DNA of 64,000 nucleotides from Tetragonia tetragonoides (lineage: Eukaryota > Streptophyta > Magnoliopsida > Caryophyllales > Aizoaceae). The translations under genes were made by a program, and so were the position numbers. Within the stretch, counting starts at the first letter, position 1; the number at the start of each line of letters is the position of its first letter. Location: positions 38,102,501 through 38,166,500 of the forward strand of contig CM076144.1 of the NCBI GenBank assembly GCA_038025085.1. Direction: 5' to 3'. Below are positions 60,798 through 64,000 of the stretch, piece after piece. The notes under the pieces were generated by a model. It ran no database searches. It had not been told where the DNA came from and saw only the letters and a list, made by a program, of their open reading frames with translations.

Positions 60798-61996
60798 TGG
60801 ATCCACAACCATCATGGGTGGATTATGGATACATCCAAAATGGCTGTGTAGAGCATACAAATGAAGATGATGTTGATTCATTTGCACAAATATGTTGTGA
60901 TGGTGACGAAGAAAACAGTGCTGTCTGTATCAACTTTATTCTCCCCGATGAGATTCTGGAACGAGTTTTAGGGATTCTCCCTAGTGCTATTATAATAAAG
61001 GCGAGTTGTGTTTGTAAGAAATGGTATGATATGGTACATTCTGGAAAATTTGTACAGAGCCTGTCAAGCCTTTCATCTCAAAAACCTTGGTACTTCATGT
61101 TTACATGCGACAGTGATCCGTATGGGCATGTTTATGACCCCATGCTCTCAAAGTGGTACAGATTTGAGATCCCTTACGTTGAGTCGCCCAGTTGGAGTTT
61201 TGCTTCATTTTCTGGTTTGGTCTGCTTTATGGACAACGTCTATGGGAAAAAACTTTTTGTTTGTAATCCAGTCACTAGATGTTGTAGAAAGCTTGAAGGA
61301 CCTCCTGGTGACGTTTCTGACTATTGTGCTCTTGCAATCTCATTTAATAGATCGTTACTGAGTTATACCGTGACAATTGTGAAATCTAAGCAAGCTCCTG
61401 GAGAACAGTTAGATTGGGATCTTTCAATTATTGTTTATAAATCCGAAAATAAGATGTGGACATCTCTTGTGGATGTCACTTTGCAAGCTTGGAGGGGCGG
61501 AGCTGACAGTGTGATATGTCGTGGGGTTCTCTATTTTGTGGTCTATTTAACAAAGACACTTGGGTATGTACGGCCTCGTTATGGCGTGCTGGCGTATGTT
61601 CTTACCTCCCAGTCCTTTCACCTTGATGTGGATCAGCCTGTGATCTCAGTACCATGTCTCGTGACTCGCATGCAGTTGATGGACCTCGAAGAGGACCTTG
61701 TCATGGTGGGACAGATGGAGAAACAAGGTTTAGATGTGGATCGGCATGTGATCTCAGCACCATGTCCTGTTACTTGCATGCGGTTGATGAATCTGGAAGA
61801 GGAGCTTGTCATGGTGGGAGGGATAGAGAAACTAGGTCGGCCTGGCATAATTAAGGGCATTGGTGTTTGGGTTCTTAGAGGGAAGGAGTGGGAAGAGGTT
61901 TCTCGCATGCCCAACAAGTTCTTTAAAGGATTCGGAGAGTTTGATGATGTATTTGCCTGTAGTGGGTTTGGCAAACTCATATACGTGCATAGTTAA
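60797..61996 (+). CDS. HWS: F-box/kelch-repeat protein, HAWAIIAN SKIRT-like (At3g61590 type), prematurely ended
   Basis: A single coding exon of 399 codons. The F-box occupies about residues 49-88 (LPDEILERVLGILPSA, KASCVCKKWYDMV) and would bind the ASK/Skp1 subunit of an SCF ubiquitin ligase. The rest is the kelch/galactose-oxidase-like domain with strings typical of HWS: KPWYFMFTCDSDP, YDPMLSKWY, LVCFMDN, IVKSKQAPG, GWRGG-like AWRGGADSVIC and KGIGVWVLRGKEWEE. HWS controls organ growth and separation and the microRNA pathway in Arabidopsis. Two oddities: residues 276-311 and 312-347 are a tandem duplication, and the frame stops at TAA 61994-61996 although homologous codons continue in frame to 62134. 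It may be a truncated but expressed protein or an early pseudogene. Confidence 0.85.
   Translation: MDPQPSWVDYGYIQNGCVEHTNEDDVDSFAQICCDGDEENSAVCINFILPDEILERVLGILPSAIIIKASCVCKKWYDMVHSGKFVQSLSSLSSQKPWYFMFTCDSDPYGHVYDPMLSKWYRFEIPYVESPSWSFASFSGLVCFMDNVYGKKLFVCNPVTRCCRKLEGPPGDVSDYCALAISFNRSLLSYTVTIVKSKQAPGEQLDWDLSIIVYKSENKMWTSLVDVTLQAWRGGADSVICRGVLYFVVYLTKTLGYVRPRYGVLAYVLTSQSFHLDVDQPVISVPCLVTRMQLMDLEEDLVMVGQMEKQGLDVDRHVISAPCPVTCMRLMNLEEELVMVGGIEKLGRPGIIKGIGVWVLRGKEWEEVSRMPNKFFKGFGEFDDVFACSGFGKLIYVHS
61622..61837 (+). repeat. In-frame 108-bp tandem duplication inside the F-box gene
   Basis: 61622-61729 and 61730-61837 encode two 36-residue copies: LDVDQPVISVPCLVTRMQLM... and LDVDRHVISAPCPVTCMRLM... 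The second copy is closer to the HWS consensus (LMNLEEELVMVGGIEKLGRP). The DNA copies differ at many sites, so the duplication is not very recent. Confidence 0.9.
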
Positions 61997-62134
61997 GGAT
62001 CGCCTGCTCTTCTTATGTTTGATATGAACTCAAAAGAATGGAAGTGGTCTCGCAGATGTCCTGCCGCCAAGAAGTTTCCCCTTCAGCTTTTTTCTGGAAT
62101 TTGCTTTGAACCCCGACTTGACATTGCTGCCTGA
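61997..62134 (+). pseudogene. Former C-terminus of the F-box protein, after the premature stop
   Basis: In the same frame directly after the TAA, 45 codons read GSPALLMFDMNSKEWKWS to FEPRLDIAA before TGA at 62132-62134. This matches the end of HWS proteins (GSPALLTFDMN, FPLQLFTGFCFEPRLEIAP) almost residue by residue. In homologues the stop position holds Tyr (SYGSPAL), so a single TAT/TAC to TAA change explains the truncation. Confidence 0.88.
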
Positions 62135-63465
62135 TTTGGCATTCTCTTATTTTTCCATTGCCGATTATTCTGGAAAATTTTCTTCATTGGTTGTCTGTCG
62201 CCTGTCGGTTATAAAAAATAAATCATTCAACAACCAGCAGATTGTAAACACAAAGTCGCTCAGTCATGGCTCCTGGTGTAAGAAGACAGGGGCCACCATT
62301 GATGGTAAGACCCATTTTCTGATATTCCTATTGAGCTACGAGTATAGGACTTGTGTGGACCTTTCTTTTTTTCTTTATATTGTTGTTTCTAAAAAAGTAT
62401 ATGGTCTTCTGAGACAAGTGTTTCCTTGATAATGTTGTCATTGACTATTTGACTTCATTTTTCTTCCTACATTAGGAGGAACTATACATTTTCTGGAATC
62501 CTTATTCACTCTTTGATTTGATTTTAAATGGTACACTGGATGCAATTCCTAAAGAAGTTTTTCTAAGTCAGTCTCTCGAATTCATATTCATTCATTCATG
62601 TATAGGGGCTGGTGGTCAGAACTTCGGCAAGAGAATATTTGTCTTGTGTCTTGTCATTTGTGAAAAGGTGAAGGTTAGGATAAAAGAGGCGGGCCTCTGA
62701 GATCTATTCTAGAGGTCTCAAGGTCGTTAACTTCATAGCCCATGGGAATAGCCTGGCAAAAAAAAGGTTGCATACCCATGTTATCTAAAAAAAAGGATAA
62801 ATGAGGGGGGGGGGGGGGTTGGTGCTACATATGCTGATGGAGACCCTGCAAATCTTTCGTCACGGAGTCTCTTGTGTCTAGAAACCCTTCGAAAATGGAT
62901 ACTTGAAGACATGGAGCTGTATGACCTGTTCTGTACATCTCTAGCCTGATGTTTATACTTGGTGGTTGATCCGAAAGTGAAGGAGCTTTAATATGTTGTT
63001 TTTTACTTTTAGCACCTCAGCTTGCATATACAAAATCCTCAGACCCTGGCAACAGTTGAGTACTCACATGCTGAACCTCATTTATTGGTTGTCCTTCTGC
63101 CCTTAGGAATGTTAATTTTTGGTGACCAAGTGAACATCACCATCAAATTCAGTTTCTGAAACACTCGAGGTACAAGAAGCCAGTGTCTGTGGTGGTTGGT
63201 TGCTACAATGCTACCTTTTTTTTTTTTTTTTTTTTCAAACTCACAACCAAGCGTATCCACCGTCGACCATAGTAACTTGCATGGTTCCATACACTGTTAT
63301 ATCGAGTCATTTGATTTGTTCCCGCATAAACCTCTACTATTGAGATTACACAAATCCTCCACGAAACTCGTCATTTTTAGTTTGAAAAATACTCGAAGTG
63401 GAAGTACATGATGCCCCCCAGAAACATTTATTGTATGGCTTATGCTTGTGCAACTGGAATAATAG
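62135..63465. other. 3' flank of the F-box gene, no further gene
   Basis: T-rich, probably 3'-UTR and intergenic. Contains a G run at 62806-62818 and a T run at 63218-63236. The open frames 62106-62429, 62518-62700 and 63297-63587 show no domain. Confidence 0.5.
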
Positions 63466-63470
63466 TTTGG

Positions 63471-63901
63471 GGGTGTTTGGATGTTGGCTTGTAGGGTGGT
63501 TTTTGGTAAAATTGGATGTTTGACCAGTCCATTATCCAATATTGGTGTTTGGATGTTAGCTTGTGAGATTGACTTTAGGGTTCCCACAAGCCAACTTTTG
63601 AAAAGCCAAGGAGATTGGCTTATGGGTATTGGCTGGTGGCATTAATGTAGTTTAATGACATAATAGTCCAAGACATGCAATTATTTACTTCTATGCCATC
63701 AAATTCTTCAATCATATGAATGTACTTATAGGTCATTTTACATATAACCAGCTAATGTTACCGACCAATGTTACCAAACATCTCTTTCTAGACATTCAAT
63801 GTTACCAGCCGGTCAAATCAGCTAATAATATCAGCCATTGACCACCAGCCACTAATCATCAGTCAACAGCTAATGTCACCCGTCAATTGCCAAACAGGGC
63901 T
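63471..63901. mobile_element. MITE-like repeat with GTGTTTGG/CCAAACA ends
   Basis: Left end GGGTGTTTGGATGTTGGC, right end GTCAATTGCCAAACAGGGC, partly inverted. The interior repeats GTGTTTGGATGTTAGCTTG (63473 and 63543) and, near the right, CCAGCC/CAGCTAAT strings. This end pattern is common in plant MITEs, but the duplication is ambiguous (TTT on both sides). Confidence 0.5.
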
Positions 63902-64000
63902 TTGTATTATGCACAGAAAGAATATAGGAAAAGCGCGATGAAGAAAATGACAGGAACCAGCACTTCCAAGTTCCAAGTTTCAATTTCCAAACCATTCTTT

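Overview
This is a piece of nuclear chromosome from a flowering plant, most likely a eudicot. It is AT-rich, its genes have GT-AG introns, and two genes encode proteins with clear Arabidopsis counterparts: a chloroplast-targeted GDT1/UPF0016 transporter and a CHX-family cation/H+ exchanger. A third is an F-box/kelch gene of the HAWAIIAN SKIRT type. I cannot name the species. Nothing bacterial, viral or organellar was seen.

Layout. Positions 1-1.8 kb hold small MITEs. Positions 2.16-9.96 kb (minus strand) hold a 12-exon gene for a PAM71/CCHA1-like thylakoid Mn/Ca transporter. Positions 11.74-15.61 kb (minus) hold a 3-exon CHX17-19-type K+/H+ exchanger of 805 residues. From 16.7 to about 58.4 kb the window is almost entirely transposable-element sequence. 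It contains a Mutator-like element with long inverted ends and a perfect 9-bp target duplication (16.70-18.41 kb). A LINE-like retroposed copy with a 19-bp duplication follows (20.57-21.15 kb), then a relic LINE RNase H domain (about 23.8-24.2 kb). Next is a three-level nest (24.38-35.71 kb): a 10.1-kb Ty1/copia element sits inside the 5' LTR of a small non-autonomous LTR element, which sits inside a MITE. Last is a 19.5-kb Ty3/gypsy complex (38.44-57.90 kb) on the minus strand, whose 3' part is replaced by a non-autonomous LTR retroelement with two LTR copies, itself split by a 3.4-kb CACTA transposon. Positions 58.3-62.1 kb hold the F-box/kelch gene (plus strand), with a 5'-leader intron, a spliced upstream ORF that overlaps its start codon, an internal 36-residue duplication and a premature stop. 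Another MITE lies at 63.5-63.9 kb.

The three host genes are functionally unrelated. The PAM71-like and CHX genes look intact. The F-box gene looks altered and may be truncated or decaying. All gag-pol genes of the retroelements carry stops, frameshifts or lost catalytic residues, so none of the elements appears autonomous now. The most informative parts of the window are the order of nested insertions, the chimeric gypsy locus, the extra ORF upstream of the gypsy gag, and the unusual architecture of the F-box gene.
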